The position numbers were made by a program, and so were the translations under genes. Under the pieces are notes generated by a model, which made no database searches, was not told the DNA's origin, and worked only from the letters and a program-made list of their open reading frames with translations. Positions 17,017 through 25,543 of a DNA stretch of 64,000 bases are shown here, piece after piece (position 1 is the first letter of the stretch; each line of letters opens with the position of its first letter). The stretch comes from Flavobacteriaceae bacterium UBA3591 (GTDB lineage Bacteria > Bacteroidota > Bacteroidia > Flavobacteriales > Flavobacteriaceae): positions 124,001-188,000 of the forward strand of contig DFMO01000006.1 of assembly GCA_002375695.1 (NCBI GenBank), in the 5' to 3' direction.

Positions 17017-17505
17017 ATGAAGCTTTTAAGCACAATATTAATTTTAAGCGCTCTCTTTATGAGCTGTAATTCGCCAGCGCAAAAGAGAGTAGAAACTTCA
17101 TCAAAAAAGTTTTCTGTTGTTAAAACCGATGCACAGTGGAAGGCAGAACTTTCGCCACAAGCATATCAGGTTTTACGACACGAAGCTACCGAACCTGCTT
17201 TTTCAAGTTCATTAAATAATAATACCCAAGAGGGGACTTATGTTTGCGCTGCTTGTGACAATCCTCTTTTTAAAAGTGAACACAAATTTGATAGCGGTAC
17301 TGGTTGGCCCAGTTTCGACAGAGAAATTGAAGGTAATGTAGCTTTTTCAACAGATAATAAACTGGGCTATACTAGAGTTGAAGAACATTGTGCAAACTGT
17401 GGCGGGCATTTAGGCCATGTTTTTAACGACGGACCTAAAAAAACCACGGGTAAAAGACACTGTATTAACGGAGTTGCATTAAAATTTATTCCTACCCATG
17501 AGTAA
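17017..17505 (+). CDS. msrB: Peptide-methionine (R)-S-oxide reductase MsrB, envelope lipoprotein
   Basis: 162 residues. The N-terminus MKLLSTILILSALFMSC is an SPII signal (lipidated Cys17), so this copy acts outside the cytoplasm. The MsrB domain has the four structural zinc cysteines (CAAC and CANCGGH), the GTGWPSF substrate motif, and the resolving end RHCINGVAL with catalytic Cys149. It repairs methionine-R-sulfoxide in oxidised envelope proteins. It starts one base after the collagen-like lipoprotein gene and overlaps the next msrB by 8 bases. The reductant for the periplasmic copy is not visible here. Confidence 0.93.
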   Translation: MKLLSTILILSALFMSCNSPAQKRVETSSKKFSVVKTDAQWKAELSPQAYQVLRHEATEPAFSSSLNNNTQEGTYVCAACDNPLFKSEHKFDSGTGWPSFDREIEGNVAFSTDNKLGYTRVEEHCANCGGHLGHVFNDGPKKTTGKRHCINGVALKFIPTHE

Positions 17506-17902
17506 TACTAAAAAATACCCTATTTCTAAATCGGAAGCCGAATGGCGTAAACAATTGGGTGATAAACGGTATCATATTTTACGCGAAAAAGGCACCGAAT
17601 TTCCTCGAACAGGAGAATATAATTTAACTTTCGATAAAGGAACTTACGTGTGTGGCGCTTGCGAAACACCGCTCTTTGAAAGTAGTAACAAGTTTGAAAG
17701 TAACTGTGGATGGCCATCTTTTGACGATGCTATTGAAGGAGCCATAGAATATGAAAAAGATGAAAGCCACGGGATGATTCGCACTGAAATTCTTTGTGCA
17801 AGTTGCGGCAGCCATTTAGGTCATATTTTTAACGATGGCCCTACTCAAACGGGGCAACGATACTGCGTAAACTCTTTGTCTTTACAGTTTCAGAAGAAAT
17901 AA
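17498..17902 (+). CDS. msrB: Peptide-methionine (R)-S-oxide reductase MsrB, cytoplasmic
   Basis: 134 residues and no signal peptide. It has complete MsrB motifs: CGAC and CASCGSH zinc sites, CGWPSF, and catalytic Cys123 in RYCVNSLSL. It reduces free or protein-bound Met-R-sulfoxide with thioredoxin. It overlaps the lipoprotein MsrB by 8 bases, which suggests translational coupling. The two are about half identical by eye, so this is an old duplication with division of labour between compartments. An AT-rich hairpin with a T-run follows. Confidence 0.95.
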   Translation: MSNTKKYPISKSEAEWRKQLGDKRYHILREKGTEFPRTGEYNLTFDKGTYVCGACETPLFESSNKFESNCGWPSFDDAIEGAIEYEKDESHGMIRTEILCASCGSHLGHIFNDGPTQTGQRYCVNSLSLQFQKK

Positions 17903-17946
17903 CAATACAAGTTATATTATTTTAAACATCATTTTTCAGATATAAA

Positions 17947-17973
17947 ATCAATTTGAAAATTGATGTTTTTTTA
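17947..17973 (+). terminator. Weak terminator after the msrB operon
   Basis: ATCAATTT / AAATTGAT forms an AT-rich stem with a very short loop, followed by GTTTTTTTATG. The low GC content of the stem makes it a weak candidate. It is the only one before lpdA. Confidence 0.4.
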
Positions 17974-18095
17974 TGTCCCAAATTTATTCTTTCCACTCAC
18001 ATATTTTATTTCAGAATTTGAGAACGATAGCTATCGAAATTTCTTTTTAGATTTCGTAAATTCGTTGCTTGAAAAGAAATATATAAATATTAGTA

Positions 18096-19472
18096 ATGAG
18101 CAAATACGACGTAATAGTTTTAGGAAGTGGACCCGGAGGGTATGTAACTGCAATTAGGGCTTCACAATTAGGTTTAAAAACCGCGGTTGTTGAAAAAGAA
18201 AGCCTAGGAGGCGTTTGTTTAAACTGGGGATGTATCCCTACAAAAGCCCTTTTAAAAAGCGCACAAGTTTTTGATTATTTAAAACATGCCGATAGCTACG
18301 GACTTTCTGTAAAGGAATTTGACAAAGATTTCGGGAAAGTTATTGAAAGAAGTCGCGGTGTTGCCGAAGGAATGAGCAAAGGGGTGCAGTTTTTAATGAA
18401 AAAAAATAAAATTGACGTTATCAATGGCTTCGGAAAACTAAAAGCCGGAAAAAAAGTAGACGTTGATGGAAAAGAATATTCGGCAGACCATATAATTGTT
18501 GCCACAGGGGCTCGCTCTCGCGAATTGCCTAACCTAAAACAAGATGGCGTAAAGGTAATTGGCTATCGTGAAGCCATGACCTTAAAAAAGCAACCAAAAA
18601 GTATGATTGTTGTGGGAAGTGGTGCAATAGGCGTTGAGTTTGCACATTTCTATAATTCAATGGGAACCGATGTTACTATTGTAGAATTTTTACCAAACTT
18701 GGTGCCCCTAGAAGACGAAGATGTTTCAAAACAGTTTGAGCGATCGTTTAAAAAAGCCGGTATTAAAGTGATGACAAATTCATCAGTAGAAAAATTAGAT
18801 ACTTCGGGCAAATTAGTAAAAGCTACAGTAAAAACTAAAAAAGGAGAAGAAACGCTCGAAGCCGAAGTTGTACTTTCGGCAGTAGGAATTGCTTCAAACC
18901 TTGAAGGAATTGGACTCGAAGATGTAGGCATAGTTACCGATAAAGGAAAAATAATGGTTAATGATTGGTACCAAACCAACATTCCAGGGTATTATGCGAT
19001 TGGCGATGTAGTTCCCGGTCCTGCCCTAGCCCACGTTGCTTCGGCAGAAGGAATTACTTGTGTTGAAAAAATTGCAGGAATGAACGTTGAGCCTATTGAC
19101 TACGGAAATATTCCGGGTTGTACTTATGCTTCGCCAGAAATTGCTAGCGTTGGAATGACCGAAAAGCAAGCCAAAGAAGCTGGATACGATTTAAAAGTTG
19201 GGAAATTCCCGTTCTCTGCTAGCGGAAAAGCAAGCGCTTCTGGCGAAAAAGATGGCTTTGTAAAAGTAATTTTCGATGCAAAATACGGCGAATGGTTAGG
19301 CTGCCATATGATTGGTGCAGGCGTTACCGATATGATTGCCGAAGCTGTTTTAGGTAGAAAGCTAGAAACAACAGGCCACGAAGTTTTAAAAGCTGTACAC
19401 CCTCACCCTACAATGAGTGAAGCTGTGATGGAGGCCGTTGCCGATGCTTATGACGAAGTAATACATTTATAG
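18096..19472 (+). CDS. lpdA: Dihydrolipoyl dehydrogenase
   Basis: 458 residues, the usual E3 length. The FAD-binding GSGPGGYVTAIRA motif opens the protein. Redox-active Cys41 and Cys46 lie in GGVCLNWGCIPTK. The NAD-binding GSGAIGVEFA lies in the middle and the dimerisation/catalytic HPHPTMSEAVMEA (His-Glu pair) at the end. It regenerates lipoamide in pyruvate, 2-oxoglutarate and branched-chain dehydrogenase complexes, or in glycine cleavage. No other complex subunit is adjacent, so it probably serves several of them. It has its own terminator. A 12-base palindrome lies upstream (18025-18036). Confidence 0.97.
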   Translation: MSKYDVIVLGSGPGGYVTAIRASQLGLKTAVVEKESLGGVCLNWGCIPTKALLKSAQVFDYLKHADSYGLSVKEFDKDFGKVIERSRGVAEGMSKGVQFLMKKNKIDVINGFGKLKAGKKVDVDGKEYSADHIIVATGARSRELPNLKQDGVKVIGYREAMTLKKQPKSMIVVGSGAIGVEFAHFYNSMGTDVTIVEFLPNLVPLEDEDVSKQFERSFKKAGIKVMTNSSVEKLDTSGKLVKATVKTKKGEETLEAEVVLSAVGIASNLEGIGLEDVGIVTDKGKIMVNDWYQTNIPGYYAIGDVVPGPALAHVASAEGITCVEKIAGMNVEPIDYGNIPGCTYASPEIASVGMTEKQAKEAGYDLKVGKFPFSASGKASASGEKDGFVKVIFDAKYGEWLGCHMIGAGVTDMIAEAVLGRKLETTGHEVLKAVHPHPTMSEAVMEAVADAYDEVIHL

Positions 19473-19512
19473 ACGTAAGACAATTTTTAAATACTACTCG
19501 TTTAGATAAAAC

Positions 19513-19545
19513 AAAAAAACCGCACTTAATTGTTGCGGTTTTTTT
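19513..19545. terminator. Bidirectional terminator between lpdA and aroQ
   Basis: A 12-bp stem with CCGCA / TGCGG core, A7 on the left and T8 on the right, placed between convergent genes. It can end both transcripts. Confidence 0.9.
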
Positions 19546-19574
19546 TGTCTAAATAATTTTCTACCAACTAATAA

Positions 19575-19991
19575 CTATTGTAAAAAACTTTGCAAAGCCA
19601 ATTCATAACTTTGTAAGCCAAAGCCCACGATTACACCTTTTACATGGGGAGCCGAAAAACTTTTATGTCTAAAGTTTTCTCTAGAAAATGTATTCGATAT
19701 ATGAACTTCTACCACAGGAGTGTTGACGGCTCTAACGGCATCGGCGATACCAACCGAGGTATGCGTATAGGCTGCTGCGTTTAAAACAATACCGTCAAAA
19801 TTATACCCGGTTTCTTGTATTTTATCAATTATTTCACCTTCTATATTCGATTGAAAATGGCAAAGCTCGATAGTAGAATATTTCTGAACTAAAATTTCAA
19901 AAAATTCATTAAACGATTTTTCTCCATAAATATCGTTCTCTCGCTTGCCAAGTAGGTTTAAATTTGGGCCGTTTATTATAATAATTTTCAT
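19575..19991 (-). CDS. aroQ: 3-dehydroquinate dehydratase, type II
   Basis: 138 residues, typical of the dodecameric type II enzyme that converts 3-dehydroquinate to 3-dehydroshikimate in the shikimate pathway. The motifs INGPNLNLLGKREN, FQSNIEGEIID, LNAAAYTHTSVGIADAV and VEVHISNTFSRENFRH cover the active-site Asn, His and Arg residues and the flexible lid. It is complete. It is divergent from xerD further upstream, with two beta-barrel genes between. The rest of the shikimate genes are not here. Confidence 0.96.
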   Translation of the reverse strand: MKIIIINGPNLNLLGKRENDIYGEKSFNEFFEILVQKYSTIELCHFQSNIEGEIIDKIQETGYNFDGIVLNAAAYTHTSVGIADAVRAVNTPVVEVHISNTFSRENFRHKSFSAPHVKGVIVGFGLQSYELALQSFLQ

Positions 19992-20015
19992 ATCGTAAAT
20001 ATATAAAATAAAAAA

Positions 20016-20039
20016 AGCAGGAACGATTTTGCTCCTGCT
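20016..20039 (-). terminator. Terminator of the 164-residue barrel gene
   Basis: AGCAGGAAC and GCTCCTGCT form a 9-bp stem with one G-U pair when transcribed from the minus strand, followed by T7. It lies between the barrel gene and the aroQ start. Confidence 0.8.
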
Positions 20040-20063
20040 CTTTTATTATTTGGTTTTTGTTAT

Positions 20064-20558
20064 TTATAATCCAAATTCAACGCCAATATTAACAGAACTA
20101 AATGTTCCACCATCCATTGAAACGCCTGAATACGAAAGTATTGCAGCCAATGACCCAAAATCATATCCTACTTTTGGTCTGTAAAAGAAACCACCATCAT
20201 TGCCGTCTGGACTAAGGCCAATTCCATACCCTAAATCTGCACCAAAAAAGAATTCTTCAAGTAAAAATCTTGCCGAACCTCCTATTGGTAAAAATAAGGC
20301 CGAATCAACTTCAAACGTACCTACCCCGGGAATGTCCATTTCATCGCCATTATAGTACAATAAACTAGCCATAGGACCTACGTGAAAAGATTCGTTAATT
20401 TCAAACAGATAAGAAAAGTCTGCTTGTGCCCCAAAAGTATATCCATCAGCACTATCACCTACCGGTAACGCTGCGCTAACACCTAAATTAAGACTTTGAG
20501 ATTGGGCGGTTGTAAATGACAATACAACCACTGCTACAAATAATAATAGTTTTTTCAT
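20064..20558 (-). CDS. Outer membrane beta-barrel protein
   Basis: 164 residues with a signal peptide (MKKLLLFVAVVVLSFTTAQSQ). The mature part alternates hydrophobic and polar residues with aromatic girdles and Gly-rich turns (LNLGVSAALPVGDS, then PKVGYDFGSLAAILSYSGVS) and ends in a strand with a terminal Leu. This is the eight-stranded OmpA/OmpX-like type often labelled outer membrane beta-barrel protein. It has no peptidoglycan-binding domain. It lies in tandem with a second barrel gene at 20760 but with a terminator between, so the two are separate units. Function unknown. Confidence 0.8.
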   Translation of the reverse strand: MKKLLLFVAVVVLSFTTAQSQSLNLGVSAALPVGDSADGYTFGAQADFSYLFEINESFHVGPMASLLYYNGDEMDIPGVGTFEVDSALFLPIGGSARFLLEEFFFGADLGYGIGLSPDGNDGGFFYRPKVGYDFGSLAAILSYSGVSMDGGTFSSVNIGVEFGL

Positions 20559-20710
20559 AATTAAAAAAATTTAAGATTTAAAATTGTTAGTTAGTTAAAA
20601 ATATACATTTTATTTATATCAAGCAAATCTGTATTCAGGATTATTAAAACATACATTTAAATTCTGCCAAGTAAATAATTTTAGGTTTAATTTTTAAAAT
20701 ATAATTCATA

Positions 20711-20741
20711 AAAAAAGCCATCTATTAAAGACGGCTTTTTT
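20711..20741 (-). terminator. Terminator of the 182-residue barrel gene
   Basis: A 13-bp stem (20711-20723 with 20729-20741, core AAGCCATCT / AGACGGCTT) with one G-U pair on the minus-strand transcript, followed by T-rich sequence. Confidence 0.85.
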
Positions 20742-20759
20742 AAGAAGGATTTAGTTTTA

Positions 20760-21308
20760 CTATAAAAATGAATACCCCAATGCAATAGAAAATACATTAT
20801 TTTTACTGTCGTTATTCTCCAAAACATCGGTAAATCCAAAATTGTATCGCGCATCTACACGAACTCCAAAAGGAAAGTCGTATCCTGCACCCACAATTCC
20901 TGATACATCGCTCTTTTCGGCATTTTCTTCAAAACGCACCCCGCCTATGCTTTCTTCGTATATTTCATCATCCAAAATAAAACCAAATTGTGGCCCTACT
21001 TGAACATTTAACCCTTGCACCAAATAATATTTTAATACAATTGGTACGTTTACGTAATTTAAATCAAATTTACCATAGTCGAATTCAGCACCTTGTTGTG
21101 AGTATAATAAATCTGCCTGTATTGCTACTTTTTCGGTAAATTTTACACCTGCAAATACACCAGCTTGAAATCCGGTTTTGCTAGATAAATCACTCACATC
21201 CGAAATTTTTGCGAAGTTAGCTCCTGCCTTAATTCCAAGATCTATACCTTGCGCAAATGCTGTAGTACTCATTATTAAAGCAGTTAATGCTACTATTAAT
21301 TTTTTCAT
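20760..21308 (-). CDS. Porin-family outer membrane beta-barrel protein
   Basis: 182 residues with a signal peptide (MKKLIVALTALIMSTTAFAQ). The motif GIDLGIKAGANFAKISDV followed by GFQAGVFAGVKFTEKVAIQADLLYSQQG is the PorT-like / outer membrane protein beta-barrel signature seen in many Bacteroidota. The last strand ends in FSIALGYSFL, with the terminal aromatic/leucine recognised by the BAM complex. It is a small barrel with no extra domain. No substrate is known. The name PorT is not justified because many paralogues share this pattern. Confidence 0.82.
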   Translation of the reverse strand: MKKLIVALTALIMSTTAFAQGIDLGIKAGANFAKISDVSDLSSKTGFQAGVFAGVKFTEKVAIQADLLYSQQGAEFDYGKFDLNYVNVPIVLKYYLVQGLNVQVGPQFGFILDDEIYEESIGGVRFEENAEKSDVSGIVGAGYDFPFGVRVDARYNFGFTDVLENNDSKNNVFSIALGYSFL

Positions 21309-21412
21309 AATTTGGGTTTTTTTATTATTAACAACAAATATAAATTATCTCAACTAGTTAAAAATACATTTAGAATTTTGTTAACTATTCGTTTAAGTAG
21401 TAATATAGCAAC

Positions 21413-22315
21413 ATGAAGTGGCAACAAGGATTAAGCGATTACCAAAATTATTTAAAATTAGAACGCGGTCTTTCGCAAAATTCTATAATCAACTATTCCT
21501 TAGATATTAAAAAATTAATACGGTGGTTAGAGACAAATAAAGTTGAAGTTTCACCTGTTAATATTTCTGAAGAAACACTTCAGCAGTTTGTATATGAAAC
21601 TGCAAAAAATATGAATCCTCGCTCGCAAAGCAGATTAATCTCTGGTTTAAAAGGCTTTTTTAACTACTTGATTTTTGAAGATTACAGACAACAAAATCCT
21701 TTAGAATTAATTGAATCGCCCAAAATTGGCAGAAAACTTCCCGATACACTTTCGGTTGAAGAAATAGATGAAATAATTAAAGTAATAGATTTAACAGAAA
21801 CACTTGGTCAACGCAATAAAGCAATTCTTGAAACCCTTTACGGTTGTGGTTTAAGAGTTTCGGAATTAACAGCTTTAAAAATTTCAGATTTATACTTAAC
21901 CGAAGGCTTTATTAAAGTTACAGGCAAAGGCAATAAACAACGGTTAGTGCCTTTGGGATCAACAACTGCCAAATACATTTTAATTTATAAAGATCAGGTC
22001 CGAATTCACCAAAAAATCTCGCAAGGTGCAGAAGACACTCTATTTTTAAACCAACACGGCAGGCCGCTAACACGCGCTATGATTTTTACCATTGTAAAAC
22101 GATTGGTTGAAAAAGCAGGAATACAAAAAACTGTAAGTCCGCATACTTTTAGGCATTCTTTTGCAACCCATTTATTAGAAAATGGAGCCGATTTACGCGC
22201 TATACAGCAAATGTTGGGGCACGAAAGTATTACTACTACCGAAGTGTATACCCACTTGGACCGAAGACATCTCTCCTCGGTAATTAATCAATTTCACCCT
22301 CGAAAAGACATTTAA
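21413..22315 (+). CDS. xerD: Site-specific tyrosine recombinase XerD
   Basis: 300 residues. The N-terminal SAM-like core-binding domain (about 1-95) precedes the catalytic domain. Arg appears in GCGLRVSEL, His/Arg in HTFRHSFATHL, His in QQMLGHESI and the nucleophilic Tyr in TTEVYTHLD. The length and the SPKIGRKLPDTLS linker match chromosomal XerD, which resolves chromosome dimers at dif and divides the work with XerC. No att site, integrase-linked island or tRNA is near, so a housekeeping role fits. Its divergent position near aroQ is common in Flavobacteriia. Confidence 0.93.
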   Translation: MKWQQGLSDYQNYLKLERGLSQNSIINYSLDIKKLIRWLETNKVEVSPVNISEETLQQFVYETAKNMNPRSQSRLISGLKGFFNYLIFEDYRQQNPLELIESPKIGRKLPDTLSVEEIDEIIKVIDLTETLGQRNKAILETLYGCGLRVSELTALKISDLYLTEGFIKVTGKGNKQRLVPLGSTTAKYILIYKDQVRIHQKISQGAEDTLFLNQHGRPLTRAMIFTIVKRLVEKAGIQKTVSPHTFRHSFATHLLENGADLRAIQQMLGHESITTTEVYTHLDRRHLSSVINQFHPRKDI

Positions 22316-22436
22316 TTTTTTAAAATTCATTAAAGTTATGCGTTGTTTTGGGTTAAAAAAAACCTAAACTCTCTAATTTTCTTTATTCATAACTCGGTCT
22401 TGTGTATTTTAATTAAAAAGAATTAAAAAAAACACT

Positions 22437-23384
22437 ATGAAGACTTTAAAATTTCAGAATGGCGACACCATGCACGCCATAGGATTAGGAACTTGGAAAG
22501 CCACGGGCAACGAATTAAAAAACGCGATAAAGGAAGCTGTTTATGCAGGTTACCGCCATATTGACACAGCAGCCAGTTATGGCAATGAAGAAGTAATTGG
22601 CGAAGCTTTATCCGAAATTTTTGATGAAGGTAAAATTTTTCGTGAAGACATTTTTATAACTTCAAAACTGTGGAATGATTCGCACGCCGAAGGCCAAGTA
22701 ATTCCAGCTTTGCAAGACTCACTTAAAAAATTACAACTGCAATACCTCGATTTATATTTAATTCATTGGCCGGTAGCCTTTAGGCACGGGGTATCGTTTC
22801 CGAGTAAGCCAGATGATTATTTAACCCCCGAAGAAGCCCCCATTATTGAAACATGGAAACAAATGGAAGAGGCCAAAAATAGTGGCATGGCAAAGCATAT
22901 AGGGGTATCTAATTTCAGCGAAAAGAAACTAAAAAATTTAATTTCCAAAGCTAAAATTAAGCCCGAAATGAATCAAATAGAGTTGCATCCACTTTTACAG
23001 CAAAAAGCACTGTTAGATTATTGTAAAAGTGAAAATATTTTAGTCACCGCTTATTCACCTTTAGGTTCGGGAGACCGTGTTGCAGCTATGAAAGCAGATG
23101 ACGAACCTAATATGATGGATATTTCAGAAATTAAAGAAATTGCCAGAGACAGAAGCGCTTCTACAGCGCAGGTTTTAATTGCTTGGCACAATCATAGAGG
23201 GTGCGCAGCAATCCCGAAATCGACTACCAAAGAACATATTGTTGCAAATTTTAAAGCTGCCGATGTTTCATTAACCGATAGCGATATGGAGAAAATTGCG
23301 AGCTTAAATAGAAATTATCGATACGTAGACGGGAAATTTTTTGAAGAAGAATCTAAAGGTTATCACAACATTTATGACGAATAG
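22437..23384 (+). CDS. Aldo/keto reductase
   Basis: 315 residues forming a complete (alpha/beta)8 aldo-keto reductase. The catalytic tetrad is visible: Asp and Tyr in HIDTAASYGNEE, Lys in ITSKLWND and His in YLIHWPVAF. The IPKSTTKEHI segment near the end binds the 2'-phosphate of NADPH. It reduces aldehydes or ketones to alcohols in the cytosol. The substrate cannot be told from the sequence. It ends in a strong bidirectional terminator and looks monocistronic. Confidence 0.95.
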   Translation: MKTLKFQNGDTMHAIGLGTWKATGNELKNAIKEAVYAGYRHIDTAASYGNEEVIGEALSEIFDEGKIFREDIFITSKLWNDSHAEGQVIPALQDSLKKLQLQYLDLYLIHWPVAFRHGVSFPSKPDDYLTPEEAPIIETWKQMEEAKNSGMAKHIGVSNFSEKKLKNLISKAKIKPEMNQIELHPLLQQKALLDYCKSENILVTAYSPLGSGDRVAAMKADDEPNMMDISEIKEIARDRSASTAQVLIAWHNHRGCAAIPKSTTKEHIVANFKAADVSLTDSDMEKIASLNRNYRYVDGKFFEEESKGYHNIYDE

Positions 23385-23403
23385 AATTTAGAAAATACCG
23401 AAA

Positions 23404-23439
23404 AAAAAGCCGCAATTATTAAATAAATTGCGGCTTTTT
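23404..23439. terminator. Bidirectional terminator between aldo/keto reductase and rny
   Basis: A 14-bp perfect stem (23404-23417 with 23426-23439, core GCCGCAATT) flanked by A8 and T5, between convergent genes. Confidence 0.9.
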
Positions 23440-23457
23440 AAATTTTTGAAATATAGC

Positions 23458-25020
23458 TTATTTGGCGATGTTTACCGCGCGTGTTTCTCTAATTACAGTA
23501 ACCTTTACTTGTCCTGGATAAGTCATATCGGTTTGTATTTTTTGCGAAATTTCAAAAGATAATTGCGAAGCTTTTTCATCGCTTACTTTTTCACTTTCAA
23601 CCATTACGCGCAACTCACGACCTGCCTGAATAGCATACGCTTTGTTCACTCCGCCAAAACCAAAGGCAATGTCTTCTAAGTCTTTTAATCGCTGAATATA
23701 CGAATCTAACACTTGGCGACGTGCACCGGGACGAGCCCCGCTAATAGCATCACAAACTTGAACAATTGGCGACAGTAAGCTAGTCATTTCAATTTCGTCG
23801 TGGTGTGCTCCAATTGCATTGCAAACTTCGGGTTTTTCGCCATATTTTTCGGCCCATTGCATTCCTAATAAGGCGTGTGGCATTTCGGTTTCGGTTTCGG
23901 GTACTTTTCCAATATCGTGGAGTAACCCAGCTCTTTTAGCCAATTTTGCATTTAGCCCTAATTCGGCAGCCATAACACCGCAAAGACGCGCAACTTCGCG
24001 CGAGTGATGCAATAGATTTTGACCGTAAGACGAGCGATATTTCATACGTCCAACGGCTTTTATAAGCTCTGGGTGCAATCCGTGAATACCTAAATCGATA
24101 ACCGTACGTTTACCAACTTCAATAATTTCTTCTTCAATTTGTTTAGTCGTTTTCTTAACTACCTCCTCAATACGCGCGGGGTGAATACGACCATCGGTAA
24201 CTAATTTATGTAATGATAGGCGGGCTACTTCTCTTCTAACCGAGTCAAAACACGAAAGGATAATTGCTTCGGGTGTATCATCAACAATGATTTCTACCCC
24301 AGTAGCCGATTCGATAGCTCGAATATTTCGACCTTCGCGACCAATAATTCTACCTTTTACATCGTCGCTTTCTAAGTTAAACACAGAAACGCAATTTTCT
24401 ACTGCTTCTTCTGTACCTATGCGTTGAATGGTATTTATAATAATTTTTTTAGCCTCCTGTTGCGCTGTCATTTTGGCCTCTTCCATAGAAGATTGTACAA
24501 ATGCCATGGCTTGCGACTTAGCCTCGTCTTTTAAGCTTTCCATTAATTGTTGCTTTGCCTCATCGGCAGAAAGGCTACTTATAACTTCAAGTTGTTCAAT
24601 TTGGCTTTTATGAAGCTTATCTACTTCGTTTTGCTTTTTCTCAAGAACTTCAATTCTATTGCGGTAATCTGTTTTTTTGTTCTCTAGTTCGGCGTTTAGT
24701 TTTTTTGTTTTAGCCAGTTCGCTAGATACTTTTGACTCTTTATCGCGGGTTCTTTTTTCGGCTTCCGAAATCTTTTTATCGCGGTTTAAGATAACTTTTT
24801 CATGCTCCGATTTAAGTTCCAAAAATTTCTCTTTGGCTTGTAAAATTTTATCCTTTTTTATTGTTTCGGCCTCAGATTTTGCTTCTTTTAAAATAGTGGA
24901 AGCACTCTTTTTTGCTCTAATTATAAGTTGTGAAGCATTGTTTTTTTCTATCAATTTTGCAATAAAAAAACCAATAGCAACACCAACGATTACGCCAATT
25001 ACAGGTATAATTAATTCCAT
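23458..25020 (-). CDS. rny: Ribonuclease Y
   Basis: 520 residues. An N-terminal membrane helix (IIPVIGVIVGVAIGFFIAKLI) anchors the enzyme. A long coiled coil follows to about 200, then a KH RNA-binding domain with GRIIGREGRNIRAIE, an HD phosphohydrolase domain with LLHDIGKVPETETE, and the C-terminal YmdA/YtgF region. RNase Y makes the initiating endonucleolytic cuts in mRNA decay. It lies directly downstream of the 6S-like RNA and zapA on the same strand. The gene may be read through from the zap promoter. Confidence 0.97.
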   Translation of the reverse strand: MELIIPVIGVIVGVAIGFFIAKLIEKNNASQLIIRAKKSASTILKEAKSEAETIKKDKILQAKEKFLELKSEHEKVILNRDKKISEAEKRTRDKESKVSSELAKTKKLNAELENKKTDYRNRIEVLEKKQNEVDKLHKSQIEQLEVISSLSADEAKQQLMESLKDEAKSQAMAFVQSSMEEAKMTAQQEAKKIIINTIQRIGTEEAVENCVSVFNLESDDVKGRIIGREGRNIRAIESATGVEIIVDDTPEAIILSCFDSVRREVARLSLHKLVTDGRIHPARIEEVVKKTTKQIEEEIIEVGKRTVIDLGIHGLHPELIKAVGRMKYRSSYGQNLLHHSREVARLCGVMAAELGLNAKLAKRAGLLHDIGKVPETETEMPHALLGMQWAEKYGEKPEVCNAIGAHHDEIEMTSLLSPIVQVCDAISGARPGARRQVLDSYIQRLKDLEDIAFGFGGVNKAYAIQAGRELRVMVESEKVSDEKASQLSFEISQKIQTDMTYPGQVKVTVIRETRAVNIAK

Positions 25021-25048
25021 TTTTAGTTGAGTTATATGTATAAAAAAA

Positions 25049-25211
25049 GCCTACATCAATATATTTATTTTGAATAAACTCCTTAAAATGAATGTTTAGG
25101 GCTAACAAGTTGGTCAAGTATCCGCTCAAAGACGGCTCGCTTTTACAACTTCAACTCACCCTTTTTAAAGAATTCGTGTTGAGTTTACCAAAAATTAGTA
25201 TTAATGTAGGC
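25049..25211 (-). ncRNA. ssrS: Probable 6S RNA
   Basis: The non-coding gap between zapA and rny transcribes (minus strand) into one long imperfect hairpin. The ends pair: GCCTACATTAAT (complement of 25200-25211) with ATTGATGTAGGC (complement of 25049-25060), 12 bp with one U-G pair. An inner 7-bp stem, UAAACUC with GAGUUUA, follows. Then come a large unpaired centre and an apical stem containing AAGUUG/CAACUU. The 3' end runs straight into T7, so the closing stem also acts as a terminator. Size (about 163 nt), closed-rod form with a central bubble, and position next to zapA all fit 6S RNA, which mimics an open promoter and sequesters RNA polymerase. No clear -7 box of its own precedes it, so it may be processed from the zapA transcript. 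Confidence 0.7.
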
Positions 25212-25243
25212 AGTTACCTTATTTAATTTTAATTTAAAGAACG

Positions 25244-25534
25244 TTATGATAATTGCTCCTGCAACAAACGATTTAAAGCTTTAAGCTTTGCTTCGGTCTC
25301 TTGCGTGTCGCTAGATTTATCAATATTTTTTTGCTCCACTTGCGCTGCAAATTGTAAGGCACACATTGCCAAAACATCTTGCTTATCGCGTACAGCGTAA
25401 CTTTGTTCGAACTTCTTAATCATTTCTTCTATCTTTTTAGCAGCCAATCTAAGTCCTTCTTCTTGCGAAGGGTTAATAGTAAGGGGGTATACCCTGTCTG
25501 CGATTGATAGTTTTATTTTTAATGGTTCGGCCAT
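25244..25534 (-). CDS. zapA: Cell division protein ZapA
   Basis: 96 residues with the ZapA fold: KIKLSIADRVYPLTINPSQEEGLRLAAKKIEEMIKKFEQ makes the globular head, followed by a C-terminal coiled coil. ZapA binds FtsZ and bundles protofilaments at mid-cell. It follows the coiled-coil gene by 9 bases and precedes the 6S-like RNA, an order also known from other bacteria where ssrS follows zapA. A complete, short housekeeping gene. Confidence 0.92.
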   Translation of the reverse strand: MAEPLKIKLSIADRVYPLTINPSQEEGLRLAAKKIEEMIKKFEQSYAVRDKQDVLAMCALQFAAQVEQKNIDKSSDTQETEAKLKALNRLLQEQLS

Positions 25535-25543
25535 GTTGTTATT

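Noticed and set aside
17960..18157. A 65-residue open frame before and into lpdA
   Set aside because: It runs out of frame into the well-supported lpdA start, with atypical composition. The region is better read as the leader or promoter of lpdA.
21413..22315. An integrase marking a mobile element
   Set aside because: The recombinase is a housekeeping XerD by length and motifs. No att site, tRNA, cargo or change of base composition is near.
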